Below the pieces are notes generated by a model that saw nothing but the letters and a program-made list of their open reading frames with translations, was not told the DNA's origin and ran no database searches. From contig NZ_CALTSY010000001.1 in NCBI RefSeq assembly GCF_943908415.1, positions 77,232 through 141,231 on the forward strand: a stretch of DNA of 64,000 bases. The letters are read 5' to 3'. This document shows, in pieces, positions 26,429 through 35,006 of the stretch; within the stretch, counting starts at the first letter, position 1, and each line of letters begins with the position of its first letter. This DNA is from an uncultured Anaerococcus sp. (GTDB lineage Bacteria > Bacillota > Clostridia > Tissierellales > Peptoniphilaceae). Made by a program: the position numbers and the translations under genes.

Positions 26429-26866
26429 TTAAATATTACTATCTTCTGTTATAATATCTTCTGTAATTTTTATAGCATTAGTAATGCAGTTACCACAAAC
26501 ACTAGTTAATAGATTATTTTCTATAGCATGATTCATACCTTCATCAGTATTTATATCAGTATTTAAAAGTTCACGGCAGTTAGAACTTCCCATTTGCTTT
26601 TCAAATTCATTATTAAGCTTTAAAATCTTTTCTATAAGTTCTACTTTTTTATCCATATCAGTTGAACCATACTTTAGACCCAAAGCCATGTAAGCTCCGC
26701 TTAAGGCACCACAAATTTCAGACTTATACATTCCCATCTCAAATGGGGTAGCTATTTTAACTGCTAAATCTTCATACATCCCCATATCATCTGCAAAATA
26801 TGCAAATACAACTTGAGAGCAATTATAACCCTTGCTAATATAGGATTCTAATTTTTTACTATCCAT
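26429..26866 (-). CDS. C_GCAxxG_C_C family redox protein
   Basis: This 145-residue protein matches the C-GCAxxG-C-C family, thought to bind a cofactor or do thiol redox chemistry but of unknown function. The pattern is visible: GYNCSQVVFAYF near residue 12, EICGALSGAYMALGL near residue 50, SSNCREL and the C-terminal VCGNCI. I chose the Met at 26866, five bases after an AGGAGA site that lies inside the upstream gene end; the frame itself opens eight codons earlier. It overlaps the upstream fusion gene by 8 bases. Confidence 0.82.
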   Translation of the reverse strand: MDSKKLESYISKGYNCSQVVFAYFADDMGMYEDLAVKIATPFEMGMYKSEICGALSGAYMALGLKYGSTDMDKKVELIEKILKLNNEFEKQMGSSNCRELLNTDINTDEGMNHAIENNLLTSVCGNCITNAIKITEDIITEDSNI

Positions 26867-28316
26867 CATATCTCCTAAAAAATACTTCAACCATATCCAA
26901 AAAATCTTTGCTCAAAAATTTATTAATTTTTTCATAAGTTTCTGGATTATTTATAAATCTACCTTCTTCGTATTCTACTTTTGCCATAGAACACCATGTT
27001 AAGCCCCTAAGTACATTAAACATTAAGTACTTATAAAACTTATCATAATCTACCTTACGATATTTTTCGTAGCTATTAAGAAAGTTTAACATTTCATTTT
27101 CTGGAAGAATTGTTTCTGTTTTCCAATTAGTCGTAGTTGGCGCTAAAAAATGTGCTAGGTCTTGCTCACATTCACCTATAATAGGCTTCTCCCAATCAAT
27201 AATAACTGACTCATCCCCTATTATAAAGTTTCTATTATTTAGCTCCGTATTGATTATACAAGGGTTAGTGATATTACTATCTAATCCAGATTCTTTAGCG
27301 ATTTTCAAAAAATTTTTAATACGATTTTCAGTTTCTATGTCTTTATTCTCATAAGATTCATAGCAGTTAAACATAGTAATAAATTCATTATACATATCTA
27401 AAAATGGTTTTTCTGCATATATAAAATGGCTATAATCTGTTTTTAAATTATGAACTGAACTTAATAATTTAGCTGCAATTGCTATATCAGTATCATATTC
27501 TAAAGGTCTCCCTTCTATATATTGCATTGTTAGAAAACTTTTTGGTAAATATTTACCCTTTTCATAATAATCATATACTTTAGGAGTAGAATTACTTTTT
27601 TCTAAGATTTTTAAAGAATCATATTCATACTTTAATTGTTTTTTACCAAGTCCGATTTGACTAGCTAAATTAATCCTTATTACCTTATCATCTAGTTTAT
27701 AGTTTAAGTTGTATTCTCCAGAACCCAAATTTTCTACATTATCATCATTAAATTCAGCAACTACTAAGTCTTTCATATTATCTATATCACGAATAGTTGG
27801 AAGAGCAAAATACTTTTTATTAAAATTATTTATTTTTTCAATTATCTCACTATATACTGTAGGGGTAGAGTAAGTTATGTCTGTAAATATATCAAGTTTT
27901 TCCTTCATTCCTATAAGTCCAAACCCTCCATCTATAGTAGGAGAAATAACTATATCATAAGTATCTAGTTTATCAAAGGCATGGTTAATATCAGAAATAG
28001 TTAAATTTTCTAAATCTGTTCCCATGAGAACAACTTTGTTACTAGAATCCAATTGATCAAAAATTGCATTTCTCATTCTATAACCTAAAGATGATCCCTC
28101 TTGGATTCTCTTTTTTTCTTCTAAAAATGATAAGTCTTTCTCAACTCCATCATAATATATGACTAAATCAAAGTTAGTTGACTTTGCCTTATCATAATTT
28201 TTTTTTATAAGTTTTTTCATTAGATCTAGACGTTCCTTGTCACTCAAGAATGAAGCTAGCCTAGTTTTACAATTGTCTTTATTGGGAGCTTTAGTAAATA
28301 GTATTATTTTATCCAT
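26859..28316 (-). CDS. DUF2064 (TIGR04282-type) protein fused to an aminoglycoside/choline-kinase-like domain
   Basis: Residues 1 to about 195 are a GT-A/nucleotidyltransferase-like DUF2064 domain: ILFTKAPNKDNCKTRLA at the start, LMGTDLENLT near residue 97 and SPTIDGGFGLIGM near residue 124, the TIGR04282 pattern linked with arsenosugar genes. Residues 200-485 look like an APH/choline kinase fold: YEYDSLKILEKS, LTMQYIEGRPLEYD and VIIDWEKPIIGECEQDLAHF. The catalytic HxDxxxxN loop reads NTELNNRN, so His and Asp are Asn and Glu and kinase activity is doubtful. It opens a three-gene minus-strand operon downstream of nifJ. Confidence 0.8.
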   Translation of the reverse strand: MDKIILFTKAPNKDNCKTRLASFLSDKERLDLMKKLIKKNYDKAKSTNFDLVIYYDGVEKDLSFLEEKKRIQEGSSLGYRMRNAIFDQLDSSNKVVLMGTDLENLTISDINHAFDKLDTYDIVISPTIDGGFGLIGMKEKLDIFTDITYSTPTVYSEIIEKINNFNKKYFALPTIRDIDNMKDLVVAEFNDDNVENLGSGEYNLNYKLDDKVIRINLASQIGLGKKQLKYEYDSLKILEKSNSTPKVYDYYEKGKYLPKSFLTMQYIEGRPLEYDTDIAIAAKLLSSVHNLKTDYSHFIYAEKPFLDMYNEFITMFNCYESYENKDIETENRIKNFLKIAKESGLDSNITNPCIINTELNNRNFIIGDESVIIDWEKPIIGECEQDLAHFLAPTTTNWKTETILPENEMLNFLNSYEKYRKVDYDKFYKYLMFNVLRGLTWCSMAKVEYEEGRFINNPETYEKINKFLSKDFLDMVEVFFRRYDG

Positions 28317-28340
28317 AATAATCTTTCATTTTCTTATAAA

Positions 28341-28373
28341 AAAAATTGCCATAAATTAATATGGCAATTTTAA
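28341..28373 (-). terminator. Terminator after pyruvate:ferredoxin oxidoreductase
   Basis: AAAATTGCCATA and TATGGCAATTTT form a stem followed on the minus strand by a run of eight Ts. It separates nifJ from the DUF2064 fusion gene, although some read-through could feed that operon. Confidence 0.82.
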
Positions 28374-28387
28374 ATTAGAATTTATAT

Positions 28388-31300
28388 TTATTTTCCAGCA
28401 AGTCTCTTGTATGTTTCGTATCTTTCGTTAGCAGCTTTTTCTGCTTCAGCATATAGTTGATCTGCTGTTTCTGGGAAAGATCTCTTAAGTGAAGAGTATC
28501 TTACTTCACCTTGTAAGAATTCTTGGAAGGATTCTTTTGGTTCTTTAGAGTCTAATTGGAATGGATTTTTGCCCTCGTCTGATAGTCTTGGGTCAAATCT
28601 CCATAAGTGCCAGTAACCAGCTTCAACAGCTTGTTTTTCTCTAAATTGTGATTTACCCATACCAACTCTGATACCGTGGTTGATACATGGTGCGTATGCA
28701 ATGATTAGAGATGGTCCATCATAGCTTTCAGCTTCTTTGATTGCCTTAAGTGTTTGGTTTTGGTTAGCACCCATAGCAACTTGTGCTACGTAGATATATC
28801 CATAAGAAGTCATCATTAAACCAAGATCTTTTTTACGTAGTTTTTTACCTGATGCAGCAAATTGTGCTACTGCTGATAATGGTGTTGATTTAGAACTTTG
28901 TCCACCTGTATTTGAGTAAACTTCTGTATCGAATACTAAGATGTTGATGTTTTCACCACTTGCTAATACGTGATCTACACCACCAAATCCGATATCATAG
29001 CTCCATCCGTCACCACCGAAGATCCACATAGATTTTTTAATCATGTAATCTTTTAATGTAAGGATTTTCTTAACTAGATCAGCTGCTTCTTCATTATCAA
29101 CTTTTTCATCTTGAAGTGTTAATATTTTAGCTGTAGCTTCTTTAGATTGTTTAACATCTTCTTTTCCTTCAATCCACATTTTGAATGCTTCATTGAATGG
29201 AGATTCAATGTTAAGGTCTAAGAATCTATTCATATAATTTTCAATTAGGTATTTATTTGAATCTGCTGCAAGTTTCATACCATATCCGTATTCAGCTGCA
29301 TCTTCGAATAATGAGTTACCCCAAGCTGGACCCTTACCTGTTGCAAGGTTTTTAGTATATGACATAGATGGTGCACTTGCTCCCCAGATTGATGAACAAC
29401 CTGTAGCATTTGCAATGTACATTCTATCACCGAATAGTTGAGTTACAAGTTTAGCATATGGTGTTTCACCACATCCTGCACAAGCACCTGAGAATTCAAG
29501 TAATGGTTGTTTGAATTGGCTTCCTTTAAGAGTCATATCATCCATTACATCTTCTTTATATCCAACTTCTTCGTGAGCATATGTCCAGTTTTCTTTTTGA
29601 TCTTCAACTTGTTCTTCGAAAGGTTTCATTAGAAGAGCTTTCTTAGGAGCTGGACAGATATCAGCACAGTTTCCACATCCTGTACAGTCTAGTGGTGAAA
29701 CTTGAATTCTGAATTCATATTCGTCCATACCTTTACCGATAGCTTTTTTAGTATCAAAACCTTCTGGAGCGTTAGCTTTTTCTTCTTCTGTTACTAGGAA
29801 TGGTCTAATTACAGCGTGTGGACATACATATGAGCATTGGTTACATTGGATACAGTTATCCATTTGCCATTCTGGTACGTTTAGTGCAATACCACGTTTT
29901 TCATATTCTGTTGTACCTGATGGGAATTCACCGTTTTCAAGTCCGATTTCTGCAAATGCTGATACTGGAATTTCATCATCTTTTTGTTCGAACATTGGTT
30001 GTAATATGTTCTTTACAAATTCTGGAAGTTCTTTGTTAGCATCTTTTTCTTCATCTTTAGCATTTGCCCATTCAGCTGGTATTTCTATCTTTTTAGCTGC
30101 ATTAAGTCCTGCATCTACAGCTGAGTAGTTCATGTTTACTATATCATCACCTTTGTGACCATATGATTTAACGATAGAATCTTTTAAGTATCCTACAGCT
30201 TCATCAATTGGTAGTACTTGTGAAAGGTTAAAGAATGCTGCTTGCATTATCATGTTTGTTCTTGAGCCAAGTCCTAATTCTTGAGCTATATGAGAAGCAT
30301 CGATGATATAGAAGTTTATATTATGTTCTGCTAGATATCTCTTCATTCTAGCTGGAATATGTTTTTCTAAGTCTTCTTCACTCCATACACAGTTAAGTAG
30401 GAATGTACCACCATCTTTAAGGCCTTCTAGTAAGTCGTATTGGTTAACATATGCTTGTTTAGAACATGACATAAAGTCTGCTTCATCAAGTAAGTATGTT
30501 GATCTAATTGGATCTTTACCAAATCTTAAGTGAGATACTGTTAGACCACCTGATTTTTTAGAGTCATAGTCAAAGTATCCTTGAGCATACATTTCTGTAT
30601 TATCACCGATGATTTTGATAGCTTGTTTGTTAGCTCCTACTGTACCATCAGATCCGAATCCCCAGAATTTACATCTTGTTGTGCCTTCTTGACGGATTGT
30701 AAAGTCAGGTCTTTCTAATGAAGTATTTGTAACATCATCATTGATAGCTAATGTAAATCCTTCTTTAGTATCAGCTTCTGCTAAGTTATCAAATACTGCT
30801 TTAACGTCAGCTGGGATAGTATCTTTACCTGCTAATCCATAAACACCACTAAAGATTTCTGGAGCGTTTTCTTTTCCGTAGAATGCTGATTTAACGTCTA
30901 AGTGTAGAGGTTCTCCCTCAGCACCTTTTTCTTTTGTTCTATCAAGAACAGCAATCTTCTTAACTGATTGTGGAATAGCTTTTAGTAAGTGTTCTTTTGA
31001 GAAAGGTCTATATAAGTGAACTTCTACTAAACCTACTTTTTGTCCTTCTTCTAATAGAACGTCGATTGTTTCACGTGCAGCTTGGCAGAATGAACCCATA
31101 GCTACGATGATGTTTTCTGCATCATCAGCACCATAGTAGTTGAATAATTCGTAGTTTGTACCAATTAATTCATTTACTTGATGCATATAGTCTTCTACTA
31201 TACCAACCATATCTGTGTAAGCTGGGTTAGAAGCTACATATCTTTGGAAATATGTATTCTTTTCAGCTGTACCCATATGTTTTGGTTTTTCTGGGTTTAA

Positions 31301-31927
31301 AGCATTTGTTTTGAATCTATCAACAGCATCAAAGTCTACTAGACCTGCAAGTGTTTCATAATCCCAAACTTCGATTTTTTGAATTTCATGGCTTGTTCTA
31401 AATCCATCAAAGAAGTTAATAAATGGTAAGCTTCCTTTAATAGCTGCTAAGTGAGCTACTGGAGCTAAGTCCATAACTTCTTGAACAGAATTTGAGCATA
31501 GCATAGCACAACCTGTTTGTCTAGCTGCCATAACATCTGAATGGTCCCCGTAGATTGAAAGAGCGTGTGTAGCTACAGTTCTAGCTGAAACATGGAATAC
31601 ACCTGGTAATCTTTCTCCAGCAATTTTATACATGTTAGGTATCATTAATAATAAACCTTGGCTTGCTGTATATGTAGTAGTAAGTGCTCCTGCTGCAAGT
31701 GAACCGTGAACTGATGCTGCAGCTCCTGCTTCAGATTGTAATTCTTTTACCATTACTTCTCTATCGAAAATATTTTTACGTCCATTTGATGACCAAACAT
31801 CAACAGACTCTGGCATTGGTGAAGATGGTGTGATTGGGTAAATAGTTGCAACGTCAGTAAACGCATATGATACGTGAGCTGCGGCTGTATTACCGTCCAT
31901 AGTCTTCATTGCTCTAGTAATTGTCAT
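28388..31927 (-). CDS. nifJ: Pyruvate:ferredoxin (flavodoxin) oxidoreductase
   Basis: It oxidises pyruvate to acetyl-CoA and CO2 and reduces ferredoxin, the core energy reaction of fermentative anaerobes. The single-chain enzyme has 1179 residues. It starts with the pyruvate-binding domain (YPITPSSPMPE near residue 35). Two 4Fe-4S motifs, CIQCNQCSYVCPHAV and CTGCGNCADICP, lie near residues 690-760. The thiamine domain has CAGCGETPYAKL, ATGCSSIWG and GDGWSYDIGFGG, plus the late Cys in APCINHG. It has its own promoter and terminator. Codon use looks that of a highly expressed gene. Confidence 0.97.
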   Translation of the reverse strand: MTITRAMKTMDGNTAAAHVSYAFTDVATIYPITPSSPMPESVDVWSSNGRKNIFDREVMVKELQSEAGAAASVHGSLAAGALTTTYTASQGLLLMIPNMYKIAGERLPGVFHVSARTVATHALSIYGDHSDVMAARQTGCAMLCSNSVQEVMDLAPVAHLAAIKGSLPFINFFDGFRTSHEIQKIEVWDYETLAGLVDFDAVDRFKTNALNPEKPKHMGTAEKNTYFQRYVASNPAYTDMVGIVEDYMHQVNELIGTNYELFNYYGADDAENIIVAMGSFCQAARETIDVLLEEGQKVGLVEVHLYRPFSKEHLLKAIPQSVKKIAVLDRTKEKGAEGEPLHLDVKSAFYGKENAPEIFSGVYGLAGKDTIPADVKAVFDNLAEADTKEGFTLAINDDVTNTSLERPDFTIRQEGTTRCKFWGFGSDGTVGANKQAIKIIGDNTEMYAQGYFDYDSKKSGGLTVSHLRFGKDPIRSTYLLDEADFMSCSKQAYVNQYDLLEGLKDGGTFLLNCVWSEEDLEKHIPARMKRYLAEHNINFYIIDASHIAQELGLGSRTNMIMQAAFFNLSQVLPIDEAVGYLKDSIVKSYGHKGDDIVNMNYSAVDAGLNAAKKIEIPAEWANAKDEEKDANKELPEFVKNILQPMFEQKDDEIPVSAFAEIGLENGEFPSGTTEYEKRGIALNVPEWQMDNCIQCNQCSYVCPHAVIRPFLVTEEEKANAPEGFDTKKAIGKGMDEYEFRIQVSPLDCTGCGNCADICPAPKKALLMKPFEEQVEDQKENWTYAHEEVGYKEDVMDDMTLKGSQFKQPLLEFSGACAGCGETPYAKLVTQLFGDRMYIANATGCSSIWGASAPSMSYTKNLATGKGPAWGNSLFEDAAEYGYGMKLAADSNKYLIENYMNRFLDLNIESPFNEAFKMWIEGKEDVKQSKEATAKILTLQDEKVDNEEAADLVKKILTLKDYMIKKSMWIFGGDGWSYDIGFGGVDHVLASGENINILVFDTEVYSNTGGQSSKSTPLSAVAQFAASGKKLRKKDLGLMMTSYGYIYVAQVAMGANQNQTLKAIKEAESYDGPSLIIAYAPCINHGIRVGMGKSQFREKQAVEAGYWHLWRFDPRLSDEGKNPFQLDSKEPKESFQEFLQGEVRYSSLKRSFPETADQLYAEAEKAANERYETYKRLAGK

Positions 31928-31975
31928 TTAGACCTCCTAAAATAATTATAAGTAATTATCGTTAACACTAATCTA

Positions 31976-32004
31976 AGTATAAAGAAGTTTTGTTAAAAAG
32001 TCAA
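31976..32004 (-). promoter_or_regulatory. Promoter of nifJ
   Basis: On the minus strand TTGACT (31999-32004), a 17-base spacer and TATACT (31976-31981) match a housekeeping promoter. The gene has an AGGAGG ribosome site just before its ATG. Confidence 0.78.
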
Positions 32005-32089
32005 GGGTAATTATCAAAATAAAAACATTTTCTTTATTAAGTCTACATTAAATAAAAACTTTTTTGTCATAGTAATAAATTTATTTGCA

Positions 32090-32122
32090 AAAAAATAACG
32101 ATGACCTATTCAAAGTCATCGC
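32090..32122 (-). terminator. Terminator overlapping the hprK stop codon
   Basis: GCGATGAC and GTCATCGT pair around the last codons and stop of hprK, followed by a T run on the minus strand. It precedes the nifJ promoter region. Confidence 0.78.
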
Positions 32123-33146
32123 TTTTATCTACTAATTCTTTGTGAAATATATTATTCGTCATTGCACGAGCTGCATTATAGCCAAAGTTCTTTTCCCTTT
32201 GGTTCATAGCAGCAACTTCAATTATCATAGCTAGATTTCTACCAGCTCTTACTGGAACAATTATATGAGGAACCTTTACATTTAGTAACTCTATGTAATG
32301 ATCATCTAGTCCAAGCCTATCATACTCATAATCAGATTTCCATTGTTCTAATTCTATAACAAGCTCTATTTGACTACTCTTTTTTACAGAACCTGTCCCA
32401 TAGAGTCTTCTAACATTAACTATGCCAAGTCCTCTTATCTCCATATAGTGTCGTATATTCTCTGGGGAGGTTCCTGTAAGCTTATTATCTATAGCCATTA
32501 TATCTACCATATCATCAGCTACAAGCCTATGGCCTCTATTTATTAAATCAAGGGCTGTCTCACTCTTGCCTACTGATGATTTGCCCATAATAAGAACTCC
32601 TATACCAAAAACTTCTAAAAGCTCTCCATGCACATTACTTATTGGTGCAAGCTGATATTCTAGTTCATCAGAAATATCAGATATAAGCTTGGTTGTTTTT
32701 TCAGGCGATCTTAAAAGTGTTTTATCATAATAATCTGCAAGATCTACTATGTCTTGGTTAATATCTGCATTATAAGTGAAAATTACAGCTGGAATATTGT
32801 AGGATAATATGCCTCTAAACCTTTCATATTGTAGTTTACTATCTAGACCTGTTAAATAATTATATTCTACAGACCCTATAATTTGTAATCTTTTATATGG
32901 AAAATCTTCAAGATATCCTGCAAGCTGAAGGCCAGGCCTATTAACGTCAGCACTTGGTAAATTTATCTCATAGTAATCACTAGATTGGTGGACTATTTCT
33001 AGCCCTAAGTTTTCAACAACTTTATAAAGCTTTATTTCCTTATTAGTTTCTCCTTGTAAAATCTCATCTTCTATAACTTTACTTTTAACTTCACTTTCTG
33101 TTACTATATCTTCCTTAATTTCTTTGTTTTGATTTTCACCATCCAT
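32106..33146 (-). CDS. hprK: HPr kinase/phosphorylase
   Basis: HprK phosphorylates HPr at the regulatory Ser and so controls carbon catabolite repression in Firmicutes. Walker A is GKSSVGKSE near residue 193, HRLVADDMVDI holds the catalytic His/Asp residues, and EIRGLGIVNVRRLYG near residue 243 is the family signature. At 346 residues it carries an extra acidic N-terminal stretch of about 36 residues compared with the usual 310. It follows uvrC by 9 bases. Confidence 0.95.
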   Translation of the reverse strand: MDGENQNKEIKEDIVTESEVKSKVIEDEILQGETNKEIKLYKVVENLGLEIVHQSSDYYEINLPSADVNRPGLQLAGYLEDFPYKRLQIIGSVEYNYLTGLDSKLQYERFRGILSYNIPAVIFTYNADINQDIVDLADYYDKTLLRSPEKTTKLISDISDELEYQLAPISNVHGELLEVFGIGVLIMGKSSVGKSETALDLINRGHRLVADDMVDIMAIDNKLTGTSPENIRHYMEIRGLGIVNVRRLYGTGSVKKSSQIELVIELEQWKSDYEYDRLGLDDHYIELLNVKVPHIIVPVRAGRNLAMIIEVAAMNQREKNFGYNAARAMTNNIFHKELVDKSDDFE

Positions 33147-33155
33147 AAAATCTCC

Positions 33156-35006
33156 TTATCCTTTAAGCCTAAAATATCTATAAATCTCCAAGGCTTGAGA
33201 TTTACCAACTAATGGCACTTCCATAAGTTCTTCTACACTGGCTTTTTTTATATTAGAAATATTCTTAAAATGCTTATATAGATTAGTCCTAGTCTTCTCT
33301 CCTACACCTTTTATATTATCAAGTTCTGAACTTTGTACAGTTTTTTGCCTTAATTTCCTATGATAGTTTATAGCAAATCTATGTGCTTCTTCTTGAATTT
33401 CATAAATCAATTTGTAGGCTGGACTTCTTTTGTTTATTGGAATTTCTTCATTTTCATAGATAATAGCACGTGTAGTGTGCTTATCGTCCTTTACTAAACC
33501 TGCTATTTCTATGTTTAAATTAAATTCTGCCAAGATTTCTTTTGCAGAGGATACCTGGCCCTTACCTCCATCCATCAAAATCAAATCAGGGAGCTTGCCA
33601 AAACCTGTACTTGTATTCCCAGCTTCGATTTCTTTTAAAGCATTTTTAAATCTTCTAGTCAAAACTTCTTTCAAGGATCCATAATCATTGGGTCCTTCAA
33701 TAGTTTTTATCTTAAATTTTCTATATTCTTTAGGATTTGGTTGACCATCTTCGAAGACTACCATAGAGCCTACTGATTGGACTCCCGATGTATTGGATAT
33801 ATCGTAGGCTTCTATCCTATCAATATCTGATATATTTAATATCTCTTTAAGCTCATTGACTCCTTGAGACTTTTTACGATCTTTCTTTTCTATGCGTTTT
33901 TCATATTTGATACGCATATCATTAGCATTTGTAAGAGCCATATTTACCAGGTCTTTTTTACGACCGAGTTTGGGTTGATGGATTGTGACTTTTCTAGAAG
34001 ATTTTTGATTTAAAAATTCGTTTATAGTTTCTAAGTCATCAGGCTCTGTCTCTACTAGTATTTCTCTTGGAACATACATAATATCTAGATAAAACTGTTT
34101 TAAAAATGAACTTAAGATATCCTTATCTGATTCTATATAATCATTTTTGATTATAAAATGTTCACGATCTACAATTTTACCTTCTCTCATAAAGAATACC
34201 TGCATAACTATTACGTTGCTACCCTTACTCATGGCTATGATATCCATATCATCTCCACCAGTTTTAGTAACTTTTTGGCGTTCAGATATTGCAGATAAGG
34301 CCCTATAGTAATCCCTGTACTTAGATGCCATCTCAAAATTAAGCTTAGAGCTAGCTTCATTCATCTTATCTAAAACCCAATTAGGTATTTTATCAGATTT
34401 ATTTTCAAGAAAGAGCCTAATATCCCTAATATTATCCATGTATCTTTTTTCATCTTCATTAGCAATGCAAGGTGCATTACATTTTTTTATAAAATAATTT
34501 AGACAAGGTCTATCTAAGCTAGCTCCTTTATCAAAGTCTAAATTACAAGTTCTAAAAGGGTAGTATAAGTGAAATAAGTCTATGGAATCATTTACTGCAT
34601 AGGCATCGGGATATGGTCCAAAATAAGATGCCTTATCATTATAAATCTGTCTAACCTTAAGTATTCTAGGATACTTTTCGTTTGTAATCTTTATATAGGG
34701 ATATTGTTTATCATCTCTAAGTACTATATTGTACTTTGGTCTATTTTTCTTTATAAGATTAGACTCTAGGACTAGGGCTTCTACTTCATTTTCTACAATT
34801 ATATACTCAAAATGGTCAACATGGGATACCATGGCTAGTACCTTGGCTCCTTTGTTTTTATTATTATCAAAATACTGACGGACTCTTTTTTTTAGATTGA
34901 TAGCCTTACCTACATAGATAATTTCATCATCAGCATTTCTCATTATATATACACCAGGTGAATCTGGTAATTCTTTTAATTTGTCCTTTACTTCTTGAGT
35001 GGTCAA
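33156..35006 (-). CDS. uvrC: Excinuclease ABC subunit C
   Basis: UvrC makes both incisions in nucleotide excision repair. The GIY-YIG nuclease is at the start (SPGVYIMRN...IIYVGKAINLKKRV), a cysteine cluster near residue 160-185 may hold Fe-S (CNLDFD, CLNYFIKKCNAPC), a UVR motif follows near residue 210, the RNase H-like nuclease has LILMDGGKGQV near residue 475, and helix-hairpin-helix repeats end the protein. Length (616) is standard. It overlaps the aminopeptidase gene by 4 bases. Confidence 0.96.
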   Translation of the reverse strand: MTTQEVKDKLKELPDSPGVYIMRNADDEIIYVGKAINLKKRVRQYFDNNKNKGAKVLAMVSHVDHFEYIIVENEVEALVLESNLIKKNRPKYNIVLRDDKQYPYIKITNEKYPRILKVRQIYNDKASYFGPYPDAYAVNDSIDLFHLYYPFRTCNLDFDKGASLDRPCLNYFIKKCNAPCIANEDEKRYMDNIRDIRLFLENKSDKIPNWVLDKMNEASSKLNFEMASKYRDYYRALSAISERQKVTKTGGDDMDIIAMSKGSNVIVMQVFFMREGKIVDREHFIIKNDYIESDKDILSSFLKQFYLDIMYVPREILVETEPDDLETINEFLNQKSSRKVTIHQPKLGRKKDLVNMALTNANDMRIKYEKRIEKKDRKKSQGVNELKEILNISDIDRIEAYDISNTSGVQSVGSMVVFEDGQPNPKEYRKFKIKTIEGPNDYGSLKEVLTRRFKNALKEIEAGNTSTGFGKLPDLILMDGGKGQVSSAKEILAEFNLNIEIAGLVKDDKHTTRAIIYENEEIPINKRSPAYKLIYEIQEEAHRFAINYHRKLRQKTVQSSELDNIKGVGEKTRTNLYKHFKNISNIKKASVEELMEVPLVGKSQALEIYRYFRLKG

